In this document: piece by piece, positions 39,179-46,352 of the stretch
Numbering within the stretch: the first letter of the stretch is position 1
Layout: each line of letters begins with the position of its first letter
From: Nocardioides coralli
Lineage (GTDB): Bacteria; Actinomycetota; Actinomycetes; Propionibacteriales; Nocardioidaceae
Length of the DNA: 64,000 nt
Assembly: GCF_019880385.1 (NCBI RefSeq)
Contig: NZ_CP082273.1
Span: forward strand, 2,170,001-2,234,000
Direction of reading: 5' to 3'
The notes under the pieces: generated by a model
Told to the model about the DNA's origin: nothing
The model's input: only the letters and a program-made list of their open reading frames with translations
Databases searched by the model: none
Made by a program: the position numbers and the translations under genes

Positions 39179-39589
39179 TCAGTCGACGCAGCCGACGAGC
39201 TGCCAGCTGCCGACGGTCCAGTCGAAGGAGAGGTCGAAGACCCCGGCGTCCGCGCCCGGGTCGGGTCCACGGCCGGCCTCGACCCGCCACAGCTCCCGCT
39301 CCCCCAGCAGGTCGGCGGGTGGCGCGACCCCCGCCTCGACGTGCCCGACCTGCCCGACGTGCCCGACCTGCCCGACGTGCCCGAGGTGCTCGGCGGGCCC
39401 GTCGGACCCGATCACCGCCCGGACGCCGGCCGCCTGCCACCAGGGACCGGTCTCCACCCAGCGGGCCAGCACCGACCGCACCTTCCACAAGCGTCCGTGC
39501 CAGAGGAACTGCTCGGGTCCCTCGCCACGATGGGCCGGGCCCTCCACCCAGCCCCGGCGCACCTCCACAGGGTCGTCGTACCGCCTCAC
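39179..39589 (-). CDS. DUF6504-family protein, first gene of the SOS operon
   Basis: A 136-residue protein. GTG at 39589 is chosen because GGGAGGAG lies 7 bases upstream and the conserved RRYDDPVEVRRGWVEGP start follows. A longer frame reaches back through the SOS box and is rejected. The core FLWHGRLWKVRSVLARWVETGPWW and the C-terminal FDLSFDWTVGSWQLV are typical of this actinobacterial family. The middle contains a GHVGQV repeat encoded by an 18-bp DNA repeat. The family is linked to dnaE2 and DinB-type genes, and its function is unknown. Confidence 0.8.
   Translation of the reverse strand: MRRYDDPVEVRRGWVEGPAHRGEGPEQFLWHGRLWKVRSVLARWVETGPWWQAAGVRAVIGSDGPAEHLGHVGQVGHVGQVGHVEAGVAPPADLLGERELWRVEAGRGPDPGADAGVFDLSFDWTVGSWQLVGCVD
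39338..39385. repeat. 18-bp tandem repeat inside the DUF6504 gene
   Basis: The unit GACGTGCCCGACCTGCCC occurs twice in full (39338-39355, 39356-39373) and once in part. Because 18 is a multiple of three it inserts the residues GHVGQV without a frameshift. It looks like a recent slippage expansion. Confidence 0.85.
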
Positions 39590-39692
39590 CGTCGTGCTCC
39601 TCCCGGTGTCGTCGACCCCTCGACCCCGCACGGACAGCGACCTGGTGGTCCACCCGGCGGGGGCGGGGGTCGAGGTCGCCCCCACCGGGTCA

Positions 39693-39708
39693 TCGAACAT
39701 GTGTTCGA
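39693..39708. promoter_or_regulatory. Perfect SOS box (LexA operator)
   Basis: TCGAACATGTGTTCGA is a full palindrome and matches the actinobacterial LexA consensus TCGAAC-N4-GTTCGA without mismatch. It ends about 104 bases before the DUF6504 start and is oriented to control DUF6504, the HEPN gene, dnaE2, and probably the methyltransferase and dinB. Confidence 0.92.
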
Positions 39709-39769
39709 ACAAGACCACGGTACACCGCCGGACCGACCTCCCGTCAAGGGTTCGTCGGCGAGCCGGGGT

Positions 39770-39803
39770 CAGGCCGGGATCAGGCCGGATCAGGCCGGAT
39801 CAG
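39770..39803. repeat. 10/11-bp tandem repeat (CAGGCCGGAT), about 3 copies
   Basis: Copies start at 39770 (with one extra G), 39781 and 39791, and a partial copy follows. It spans the stop of the four-helix membrane protein gene and the gap toward the SOS box. No function is evident. Confidence 0.75.
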
Positions 39804-40309
39804 GAAGGGCGGGAGGGGTGGTCGTGCTGGTCGGCGAGCGCGGCTCCCCGCACCCACTCGGCGGTGTCGCGCTGCACCAGGAACCAGGCGAGGGCCAGGT
39901 CGAGCACCGCCGCCAGGACGACCAGCGACAGGAACGGCGTCGGCGGGTCCGCGCGATAGACGACGTAGGCACCGAAGAGGTGCGAGGCCGCCAGGGCGAC
40001 CAGGGACCACCGGGCCCAGCCGTGACCCTCGCGGAACAGCACCGCCAGCACCCAGGCCAGCAGCGCGTAGACGAGGAAGGACACCACGGCCACGGGGACG
40101 AACGCCGGGACCGAGATCACGCTGTCGCGCAGCGCCTCGAGACCGCCTTCCTCGACGATCGCCCGGGCGGTGGCGTTGGACTCGACCCAGGCACGCAGCA
40201 GGTCGTCACGGAGCAGGACGGTCAGCAGGGTGGCGAAGGCGCTGAGTGCCACCAGCAACCACTGCACCCGGACCGCGTTGCTCACCGAGCTCGGCCGCTG
40301 CCGCCCCAT
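39800..40309 (-). CDS. Small four-helix membrane protein
   Basis: A 169-residue protein starting at ATG 40309, with GAAGGAG upstream. Four hydrophobic helices lie near residues 12-30, 60-86, 95-113 and 122-143. A short acidic periplasmic-side loop follows the first helix. The layout resembles generic actinobacterial membrane proteins of about 160 residues, and no catalytic motif is visible. It precedes the SOS operon on the same strand but is separated from it by the SOS box. Confidence 0.75.
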   Translation of the reverse strand: MGRQRPSSVSNAVRVQWLLVALSAFATLLTVLLRDDLLRAWVESNATARAIVEEGGLEALRDSVISVPAFVPVAVVSFLVYALLAWVLAVLFREGHGWARWSLVALAASHLFGAYVVYRADPPTPFLSLVVLAAVLDLALAWFLVQRDTAEWVRGAALADQHDHPSRPS

Positions 40310-40353
40310 CCACGTCTCCTTCTCCCCCGGTCGACCTCGTCGGGCCGGTCCCC

Positions 40354-40395
40354 GGCCCGACATCCCCTGGCCCGACATCCCCTGGCCCGACATCC
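40354..40395. repeat. 15-bp tandem repeat (GGCCCGACATCCCCT), about 2.8 copies
   Basis: Copies start at 40354, 40369 and 40384. It lies in the 124-base divergent gap between the four-helix membrane protein gene and the YbaK-type gene, where promoters for both should be. Confidence 0.8.
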
Positions 40396-40433
40396 TTGGG
40401 GGCCCCGCGCCGTCGCTGGCTAGGGTCCGCAGT

Positions 40434-40922
40434 ATGCCGTCCACCGAGCACCCCGCGATCACCCGCTTCCGCGAGGAGCACCAGCGGCGCGGCGGCGCCG
40501 GCGAGATCGTGCTGCTGCCCGAGTCGGTCCACACCGCCGCCCTGGCCGCCGAGGCCCTCGGCTGCGAGGTGGGCGCGATCGCCAACAGCCTGCTGTTCAG
40601 GACCGGTCTCGACGACCACGGTAACCCGGTGCTGATCCTCACCTCCGGCGCGCACCGCGTCGACGTGGCGGCCACGGCCGCCCGGATCGGTGCCGGCGAG
40701 CTCGCCCGGGCCGACAAGGACTTCGTCCGGCTCCACACCGGCCAGGTCATCGGCGGCGTGTCGCCCATCGGCCACCCCTCCCCGGTCCCGACCTACCTCG
40801 ACCGCTGGCTGAGCCGCCACCCCGTGGTGTGGGCGGCGGCCGGGCACCCGGCGGCCGTCTTCTCCACGACGTACGACGAGCTGCTCGCCCTCACCGGCGC
40901 CACCGAGGTCGACGTCGACTGA
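40434..40922 (+). CDS. YbaK/EbsC-family protein (putative aminoacyl-tRNA deacylase)
   Basis: A 162-residue single-domain protein of the Cys-tRNA(Pro) deacylase fold. Motifs are ALGCEVGAIANSLLF, VLILTSGAHRVD and the substrate-site stretch FVRLHTGQVIGGVSPIGHP. These enzymes hydrolyse mischarged tRNAs, but the amino acid specificity cannot be predicted. ATG at 40434 is preceded by a weak ribosome site. The gene probably has its own promoter. Confidence 0.88.
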   Translation: MPSTEHPAITRFREEHQRRGGAGEIVLLPESVHTAALAAEALGCEVGAIANSLLFRTGLDDHGNPVLILTSGAHRVDVAATAARIGAGELARADKDFVRLHTGQVIGGVSPIGHPSPVPTYLDRWLSRHPVVWAAAGHPAAVFSTTYDELLALTGATEVDVD

Positions 40923-40961
40923 CCGCGGGCGGCGTCGCCGCGGCGTCCCTATGATCGGGGC

Positions 40962-41573
40962 GTGGACGCCCTCCCCCTCGCCTTCTCCACCGGCTGGGCC
41001 AGCGGCGTCAACGCCTACCTCGTGGTGCTGTTCCTCGGGCTGGCCGACCGGACGGGCTACCTCGAGCAGGTCCCCGACGTCCTCGGCTCCTGGCCAGTGC
41101 TGCTGGCGGCCGGGGTCCTCTACGCCTTGGAGTTCGTCGCCGACAAGATCCCCTACCTCGACTCGACGTGGGACGCCGTGCCGACCGCGATCCGACCAAC
41201 CGCGGGGGCGGTCATCGGCGTGCTGCTGGCCGGCGAGGCCTCCTCTCTCGAGCAGGCGGTCCTCGGCGTGGTCGGCGGTGGCACCGCCCTCCTCTCGCAC
41301 CTGGTGAAGGCCGGCAGCCGCCTGGCGATCAACACCTCCCCCGAGCCGGTCTCCAACGTCGCGGCCAGCATCGGGGAGGACCTGGCGGTGCTCGGGGTGG
41401 TCTGGTTCGCGATCGAGAACCCGCGGGCGGCGGCGGCGATCGCCGGCGTCCTGCTGGCCGTCGGCCTCATCGTGCTCTACCTCGTGGCTCGGCTGGTGCG
41501 GCGTGGCTGGCGACGCTGGCGGGGCCGGAGGAGCGGTGACGCGGTGACGTCCCCGGCGCCACCACCCGGCTAG
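40962..41573 (+). CDS. DUF4126 membrane protein
   Basis: A 203-residue protein with about four to five hydrophobic segments and the DUF4126 signatures FSTGWASGVNAYLVVLFLGL, ALEFVADKIPYLDSTWD and TSPEPVSNVAASIGED. The C-terminus is a basic cytoplasmic tail. The start is GTG at 40962. No function is known for the family. The next gene begins 10 bases later on the same strand. Confidence 0.87.
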   Translation: MDALPLAFSTGWASGVNAYLVVLFLGLADRTGYLEQVPDVLGSWPVLLAAGVLYALEFVADKIPYLDSTWDAVPTAIRPTAGAVIGVLLAGEASSLEQAVLGVVGGGTALLSHLVKAGSRLAINTSPEPVSNVAASIGEDLAVLGVVWFAIENPRAAAAIAGVLLAVGLIVLYLVARLVRRGWRRWRGRRSGDAVTSPAPPPG

Positions 41574-41583
41574 ATTCCGACCC

Positions 41584-42879
41584 ATGCGGGTCGTGGTCGT
41601 GGGCGGGGGGCTCGGCGGGCTGGCGTCGGCCGCGCGGCTGGCCAAGCTCGGCCACCAGGTGACCCTCGTGGAGGGCAGCGAGACCCTGGGGGGTGCCCTG
41701 ACGCTCGAGACCCGCGACGGTTTCGCTTGGGACCGGGGGGCCCACTCGACGCTGCTGCCGGCCGTGCTCCGCGACCTGTTCCGCAAGTCCGGGCGGCCAC
41801 TGGAGAAGGAGGTCGACCTCGAGCCCGTCGAGGTCATCCGCACCCACCGGTTCGAGGACGGCACCGAGCTTCGGCTGCCCGGCGGCTCCCGCGCCCGCCA
41901 GCTGGAGGCCTTCGAGCAGCTCGGGTCCGGACTCGGTGCCGCCTGGGTCGACCACGTCGCGGCCTACACCGACGTCTGGGAGACGGTACGCCGCCAGTAC
42001 CTGGAGGTGCCGTGGACGCGTGACGACCTCTCCCGCGAGCTGGCGGCAGTCCTCGAGAGCCGGGAGACGATGCAGCGACGGCTGCGCCGAGCCTTCCGCG
42101 ACGAGCGGTTGCGCCTCGTCGCCGGCCACCGCTACGTCCTCGAGGGTCACGACCTGCGCAACGTGCCGGCGTGGGTGGGCGTCCACGCCTACCTGGAGCA
42201 GCGTTTCGGCGCCTGGACCGTCCCCGGCGGGCTCGCGGCCTTGACCGACGCCCTCGCCCGACGACTGGCCACCCGGAAGGTGGAGGTGGAGACCGGCACC
42301 GCCGTCCGCGACCTCGTGGTGCGTGAGGGCCGCTGCGTCGGTGTCCTGACGGCGTCGGGCTCGCTGGACGCCGACGCCGTGGTGTGTGCCGTCGACCCGC
42401 GCCGTCTCCCCACCCTCGCGCCGTACGTCGCCCGCACCATGCCGGCGATACCGCCCGTCGTGACCCACCTCGGCCTCGCCGGCCCGCTGCCGGACGTGGG
42501 CCACGAGCTGGTGCTCCACGGCGACCCGCTGCTGGTGGTGAGGACCGGCGGCCGGGCACCCGCGGGCCACCACGCGTGGACGGTCCTGGGACGCGGCCGG
42601 ATCGCCGAGGACCTCGTCCTGGCGCTCGCCCGCCAGCACCTCGACCTTCGCGCGCGCATCGTCACCCGGGTGGAACGCTCTCCCCGCTCACAGGTCGAGC
42701 ACACGGGGTCGGCGATGGGGGTGCTGTGGCAGGGCCGGGGCACGGTGCGGCACCGGCTCGGCCCGACCACGCCCGTGCCGGGGGTCTACGCCGCCGGCGC
42801 CCACGCCACCCCCGGCGGCCAGGTCCCGTTCGTGGGGCTCTCGGCCGCCCTGGTCGCCCAGGCCATCGGGCCTGCGTGA
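41584..42879 (+). CDS. FAD-dependent CrtI-like (phytoene desaturase-type) oxidoreductase
   Basis: A 431-residue flavoprotein. The dinucleotide motif VVVGGGLGGLASAARLAKLG at the N-terminus, VEGSETLGGALTL, and the C-terminal FAD motif GVYAAGAHATPGGQVP fit the amine oxidase/CrtI superfamily. A loose NAD(P)/FAD match places it near carotenoid desaturases, but there is no phytoene synthase gene in the window, so a carotenoid role is unproven. ATG at 41584. It is convergent with metF. Confidence 0.85.
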   Translation: MRVVVVGGGLGGLASAARLAKLGHQVTLVEGSETLGGALTLETRDGFAWDRGAHSTLLPAVLRDLFRKSGRPLEKEVDLEPVEVIRTHRFEDGTELRLPGGSRARQLEAFEQLGSGLGAAWVDHVAAYTDVWETVRRQYLEVPWTRDDLSRELAAVLESRETMQRRLRRAFRDERLRLVAGHRYVLEGHDLRNVPAWVGVHAYLEQRFGAWTVPGGLAALTDALARRLATRKVEVETGTAVRDLVVREGRCVGVLTASGSLDADAVVCAVDPRRLPTLAPYVARTMPAIPPVVTHLGLAGPLPDVGHELVLHGDPLLVVRTGGRAPAGHHAWTVLGRGRIAEDLVLALARQHLDLRARIVTRVERSPRSQVEHTGSAMGVLWQGRGTVRHRLGPTTPVPGVYAAGAHATPGGQVPFVGLSAALVAQAIGPA

Positions 42880-42889
42880 CCGGTCGCCC

Positions 42890-43777
42890 TCAGGCCGTGA
42901 TCTGGAGCGCAGCGAAGATCTCGCGGGTGGCCCGGGACCGGTTGAGCGTGTAGAAGTGGAGCCCCGGCGCACCGCGGTCGAGCAGCTCCTCGCACAGCTC
43001 GGCGGCCAGGGCGATCCCTTCGGCGCGGAGCGCCACCGGGTCCTCGGCGTAGACCTCGACCCGCCGCCGTACGTCGCCCGGGATCTCGCGACCGGAGAGC
43101 TCGGCCATCCGCGCGACCTGGCGCAGGTTCAGGATCGGCATGATGCCCGGGAGGATCGGGATCTCGACCCCGGCCGCGCGGGCACGCCCCACCAGCTCGA
43201 GGTAGTCGGCCACCCGGAAGACCATGTCGGTGATCGCGAACTCGGCACCGCACCGCTGCTTCTCCAGCAGGACCGCGGTGTCGCGCTCGATCGAGTCGGC
43301 GCCGGGGTGACCGCCCGGGAAGGCCGCCACCCCGACCGTGAACCGCGGCGCGGCCAGCGTGACCAGCTCGCAGGCGTGCGTGAAGCCGCCCGGTGTGGGG
43401 GTCCACTCAGCCCGCGGACCCGACTGCGGATCGCCGCGCAGAGCCAGCACGTTGTGCACTCCCGCGGCGTCGTAGGACGCCAGGATCTCCTTCAGCTCGG
43501 CACGGGTGTGACCGACGCAGGTGAGGTGGCCCATCGGCACCAGCGAGGTCTCCCGTGCTATCCGGCCGGTGATGCGCACGGTCGTGTCGCGGGAGGTGCC
43601 GCCCGCCCCGTAGGTGACGGAGACGAACGTGGGCCGGTAGGGCTCCAGCTCGGCGATCGCCCGCCACAGCTGCTCCTCCCCCGCCTCGTCCTTCGGCGGG
43701 AAGAACTCGAACGAGAAGGAGCGCTCGCCGGCGCGGATGAGGTCGGCGATGCTCTGGCGCGGGGCCTGGTCGGGCAT
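42890..43777 (-). CDS. metF: Methylenetetrahydrofolate reductase
   Basis: A 295-residue flavoprotein that reduces 5,10-methylene-THF to 5-methyl-THF for methionine synthesis. The family core is clear: FSFEFFPPKDEAGEE, FVSVTYGAGGTSRD, HLTCVGHT, NVLALRGDPQ, FAITDMVFRVADYLELV, IPILPGIMPILN and GLHFYTLNRS. It corresponds to Rv2172c at the same place in M. tuberculosis and is divergent from the polyprenyl synthase gene, with 64 bases between them. Confidence 0.96.
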   Translation of the reverse strand: MPDQAPRQSIADLIRAGERSFSFEFFPPKDEAGEEQLWRAIAELEPYRPTFVSVTYGAGGTSRDTTVRITGRIARETSLVPMGHLTCVGHTRAELKEILASYDAAGVHNVLALRGDPQSGPRAEWTPTPGGFTHACELVTLAAPRFTVGVAAFPGGHPGADSIERDTAVLLEKQRCGAEFAITDMVFRVADYLELVGRARAAGVEIPILPGIMPILNLRQVARMAELSGREIPGDVRRRVEVYAEDPVALRAEGIALAAELCEELLDRGAPGLHFYTLNRSRATREIFAALQITA

Positions 43778-43841
43778 GACCGGCAGTCTAGGCAGCAGCC
43801 GGTGCCCGACCCGGTGACGTCCACTGGCTAGTCTCGCCCGC

Positions 43842-44909
43842 GTGACCAGCTGGGACGGCGCGGACTTCCGGGAACGTGTCCAGGCCGTGCTCGACGCCTT
43901 CCTCGACGAGATGGGTGACCGGCTGGCCCCCCTGGGCCCGGATGCGTCGCGGTTGCTGGCGGAGGCACGGCGCTCGGTGCGTGGGGGGAAGCGGTTCCGC
44001 GCCGCCTTCTGCTACTGGGGGTTCCAGGCCGTACGGCGCTCCGAGGACGCCGACGAGGACGCCCTGCTGCGCGCCTGCGCCGCGCTCGAGCTGCTGCACG
44101 CCAGCGCCCTGGTCCACGACGACTACATGGACGCCTCCGACACCCGGCGCGGCCGACCCGCGGTCCACCGCGCCTTCGAGGCGGAGCACCGCGCCACGGG
44201 CTGGCGCGGCGACCCCGAGCAGTACGGCGCCGCGGCGGCCATCCTGCTCGGCGACCTGCTCCTGAGCTGGTCGGAGGAGCTGCTGCGTCGCTGCGGCCTC
44301 CCGCTGGAGCGGGTGGCGGCCGCGATGGGGCTCTTCGACCTGTGTCGCAGCGAGGTGATCACGGGCCAGTTCCTCGACGTTTCGGTGCAGGCACGGGGGG
44401 CGGCTGACGTCGACGCGGCCATGACGGTGCTGCGCTACAAGTCGGCGAAGTACTCCATCGAGCGACCGCTGCACATCGGGGCCGCCCTGGCCGGCGGCGA
44501 CGACGAGGTGCTGGCGGGCCTGTCGGCGTACGGGCTGCCGCTCGGGGAGGCCTTCCAGCTCCGCGACGACCTGCTCGGCGTCTTCGGCGACACCGCCACC
44601 ACCGGGAAGCCGGCCGGGGACGACCTGGTCGAGGGCAAGCGCACGGTGCTGGTGGCCCTCGCCCTGGACGCCGCGCCGGCCGAGGACGCCGCGCTGCTCG
44701 ACCGGAGCCTCGGCACGCTGCTCGACGAGGCCCTGCTCACCGAGCTGCGCCGGATCATCGACGACTCGGGTGCGCACGCCCAGGTGGAGGGCGTGATCGG
44801 CGATCTCGTGCACCGGTCGCTGGTCTCCCTCGAGGACGCCGCCGTGCGCGACGAGGCCCGGGCCACCCTGCGTGACCTGGCCGCCGCGGCCACCGACCGC
44901 GCCGTCTGA
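43842..44909 (+). CDS. Polyprenyl diphosphate synthase (IspA/IdsA type)
   Basis: A 355-residue all-helical prenyltransferase that condenses isopentenyl diphosphate onto allylic primers. The first Asp-rich motif is in ASALVHDDYMDASDTRRG, and the second is in FQLRDDLLGVFGD. GGKRFRAAFCYW and EVITGQFLDV are further family signatures. Residues ahead of the first motif that set product length are Leu-Glu-Leu-Leu-His-Ala-Ser, consistent with a geranylgeranyl-type chain, but this is uncertain. GTG at 43842. It corresponds in position to idsA2 (Rv2173). Confidence 0.93.
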   Translation: MTSWDGADFRERVQAVLDAFLDEMGDRLAPLGPDASRLLAEARRSVRGGKRFRAAFCYWGFQAVRRSEDADEDALLRACAALELLHASALVHDDYMDASDTRRGRPAVHRAFEAEHRATGWRGDPEQYGAAAAILLGDLLLSWSEELLRRCGLPLERVAAAMGLFDLCRSEVITGQFLDVSVQARGAADVDAAMTVLRYKSAKYSIERPLHIGAALAGGDDEVLAGLSAYGLPLGEAFQLRDDLLGVFGDTATTGKPAGDDLVEGKRTVLVALALDAAPAEDAALLDRSLGTLLDEALLTELRRIIDDSGAHAQVEGVIGDLVHRSLVSLEDAAVRDEARATLRDLAAAATDRAV

Positions 44910-44923
44910 CGCCGTCCGCGCCA

Positions 44924-44963
44924 GCACGTCAGGCGACCGGCACGTCAGGCGACCGGCACGTCA
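44924..44963. repeat. 16-bp tandem repeat (GCACGTCAGGCGACCG), 2.5 copies
   Basis: Copies occupy 44924-44939 and 44940-44955, and a half copy 44956-44963 runs into the barstar stop. It fills most of the gap between two convergent genes. Confidence 0.85.
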
Positions 44964-45389
44964 GTCGAGCCAGGTCACACCCGTCACCTCGGGTCCCTCA
45001 CCCCGCATCAGCACGCTGAAGGGCCCGCCCCGCTCCGCGTTGACGCGCGTGCCCAGCACGCTGAGCGCCACCGAGAACGCCTGGGGCTCCGAGCGGGCGA
45101 AGGCACCCCAGCCGTCCCACAGCAGCACCGTCCCGTCGCCACCGTCGACGTCGCTCAGGCAGTCGGCCAGGGCGTCGAAGTTCTGGCCGTACCAGTCGGG
45201 GAACTCCAGGGCCTCCCCCACGCGCGCCAGGAACTCCGACTTGGTCTGGGCGGCGAGCCCGTCGACGTAGCCGAAGCGCCACCCCGCGTGCTCGACCGCG
45301 TGACACACGTCGGCGACGTCGAAGCCCGCGTGCCACCGGTAGATCCCGGGCTGCTGGTGCCGCGCCAGCACGGCCGCCAGTCCGCTCAC
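44961..45389 (-). CDS. Barstar-family ribonuclease inhibitor
   Basis: A 142-residue cytoplasmic antitoxin-like protein. The barstar core is FGYVDGLAAQTKSEFLARVG and FPDWYGQNFDALADCLSDVD, with the two Asp residues (in FDAL and DCL) that plug the RNase active site, followed by VLLWDGWGAFARSEPQAF. GTG at 45389 follows AGGAGG at 10-base spacing; the longer upstream frame lacks a start. Immediately upstream is an RNase Sa-like gene, its likely target. The long N-terminal region before the core (about 40 residues) is unusual for barstar. Confidence 0.93.
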   Translation of the reverse strand: MSGLAAVLARHQQPGIYRWHAGFDVADVCHAVEHAGWRFGYVDGLAAQTKSEFLARVGEALEFPDWYGQNFDALADCLSDVDGGDGTVLLWDGWGAFARSEPQAFSVALSVLGTRVNAERGGPFSVLMRGEGPEVTGVTWLD

Positions 45390-45414
45390 GTCAGCTCCAC
45401 CTCCTGCTCGAACC

Positions 45415-45834
45415 TCACTCGATGATCCTCCAGAACGACGCGTAGTGGTCATCGGTCCAGAAGCGCTCGCCGTCGGAGCCGGCGACGATCCGCCGGGCTC
45501 CGCGGTCCGGGGACCCCGGGGTCTCCACGGTGTACTCGCGGTAGTGGCCCTCCGGCCGGTCGGGCAGCAGCCCCTCCCGGTTGAAGAAGGTCCCGTCGTC
45601 CTGCGCGTAGGGGTAGGGGCCGCCGCGCTCGATCAGGTCGAGCGTCGTGCGCGCCTCGGGGGGCAGCTCGGCGACCTCGACCGTGGGCAGTCCGCCGACG
45701 GTGTCGCCGGTTCCTGTCTCCTCCAGCGTCCCCGCGCCGCCGGCGCCCTGCCACCACAACAGACCGACCAGGACGAGGCCGGTGGCGAGCGCGAGCAGGA
45801 CCCGCCAGGGACCGGTGGTCGCGCGCGCCGTCAC
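45415..45834 (-). CDS. Membrane-anchored or secreted guanyl-specific RNase (RNase Sa/T1/N1 family)
   Basis: A 139-residue protein. An N-terminal hydrophobic segment (residues 11-28, VLLALATGLVLVGLLWW) acts as signal peptide or anchor. The domain from about residue 55 aligns with Streptomyces RNase Sa across LPPEARTTLDLIERGGPYPY, HYREYTVETPG, RGARRIV and TDDHYASF. The catalytic Glu, Arg and His correspond to E100, R115 and H130, so the enzyme should be active; the RNase Sa disulfide is absent. GTG at 45834 is 1 base from the preceding stop. The barstar gene follows with a 25-base gap, forming a toxin-immunity pair. Confidence 0.9.
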   Translation of the reverse strand: MTARATTGPWRVLLALATGLVLVGLLWWQGAGGAGTLEETGTGDTVGGLPTVEVAELPPEARTTLDLIERGGPYPYAQDDGTFFNREGLLPDRPEGHYREYTVETPGSPDRGARRIVAGSDGERFWTDDHYASFWRIIE

Positions 45835-45835
45835 C

Positions 45836-46213
45836 TCAGAAGCCCATGGCCTGCGCCCGGCGCTTGACCTCCGAGCCGCGGTTCTCCCGGAGGGCGTCGA
45901 TCGGTCGACCGGGCAGGTCGGCGTCGGTGAACAGCCAGGCGATGCACTCGCGGTCGTCGTAGCCGGCGTCGTGAAGGAGCGTCAGCAGACCGGGCAGGCC
46001 CTTGACCACCAACCCCTCGTGGAGGAACTCTGCCGGCACCCGGGGCCCGGCGCCCTCGGTGGGCACGGCCGCCGCCAGCTCGTGGTCGCGGATCATGGTC
46101 CGCACCTTGGCGGGGGTGACCCCCAGCTCGGCCGCCGCCTCGGACCAGTCCAACCAGTGGGGCACGAGCGCCTCGAGGTCGGCCTCGTGCAACGGCGTCG
46201 ATGCGTCACTCAC
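45836..46213 (-). CDS. Rv2175c-family DNA-binding protein
   Basis: A 125-residue helix-turn-helix protein. The core LVPHWLDWSEAAAELGVTPAKVRTMIRDHEL is a winged-helix DNA-binding region, followed by GPRVPAEFLHEGLVVKGLPGLL. The M. tuberculosis member is phosphorylated by PknL, which blocks DNA binding; the pknL homologue lies divergently next to it here as well. Start GTG at 46213. A threonine-containing N-terminus (MSDASTPLHEAD) could be the phosphorylated segment, as an inference. Confidence 0.9.
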   Translation of the reverse strand: MSDASTPLHEADLEALVPHWLDWSEAAAELGVTPAKVRTMIRDHELAAAVPTEGAGPRVPAEFLHEGLVVKGLPGLLTLLHDAGYDDRECIAWLFTDADLPGRPIDALRENRGSEVKRRAQAMGF

Positions 46214-46352
46214 CGCTCCAGCCTAGGCAGCGGCACCCGGCCGGGACCAGCCGGGCCGCCACGCCGGGGCCGGGGCAAGCGGCCACCGGGCCGCGCATCT
46301 CCGTACGATGGAGCACCCGGATCCTTCCCCGTCCGGTAGCAGGAGGGTCGTC

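Noticed and set aside
39590..39718. Longer N-terminus for the DUF6504 gene, starting at 39718 or at the ATG at 39702
   Set aside because: These starts lie within or upstream of the SOS box, whereas GTG at 39589 has a strong ribosome site and the conserved protein start.
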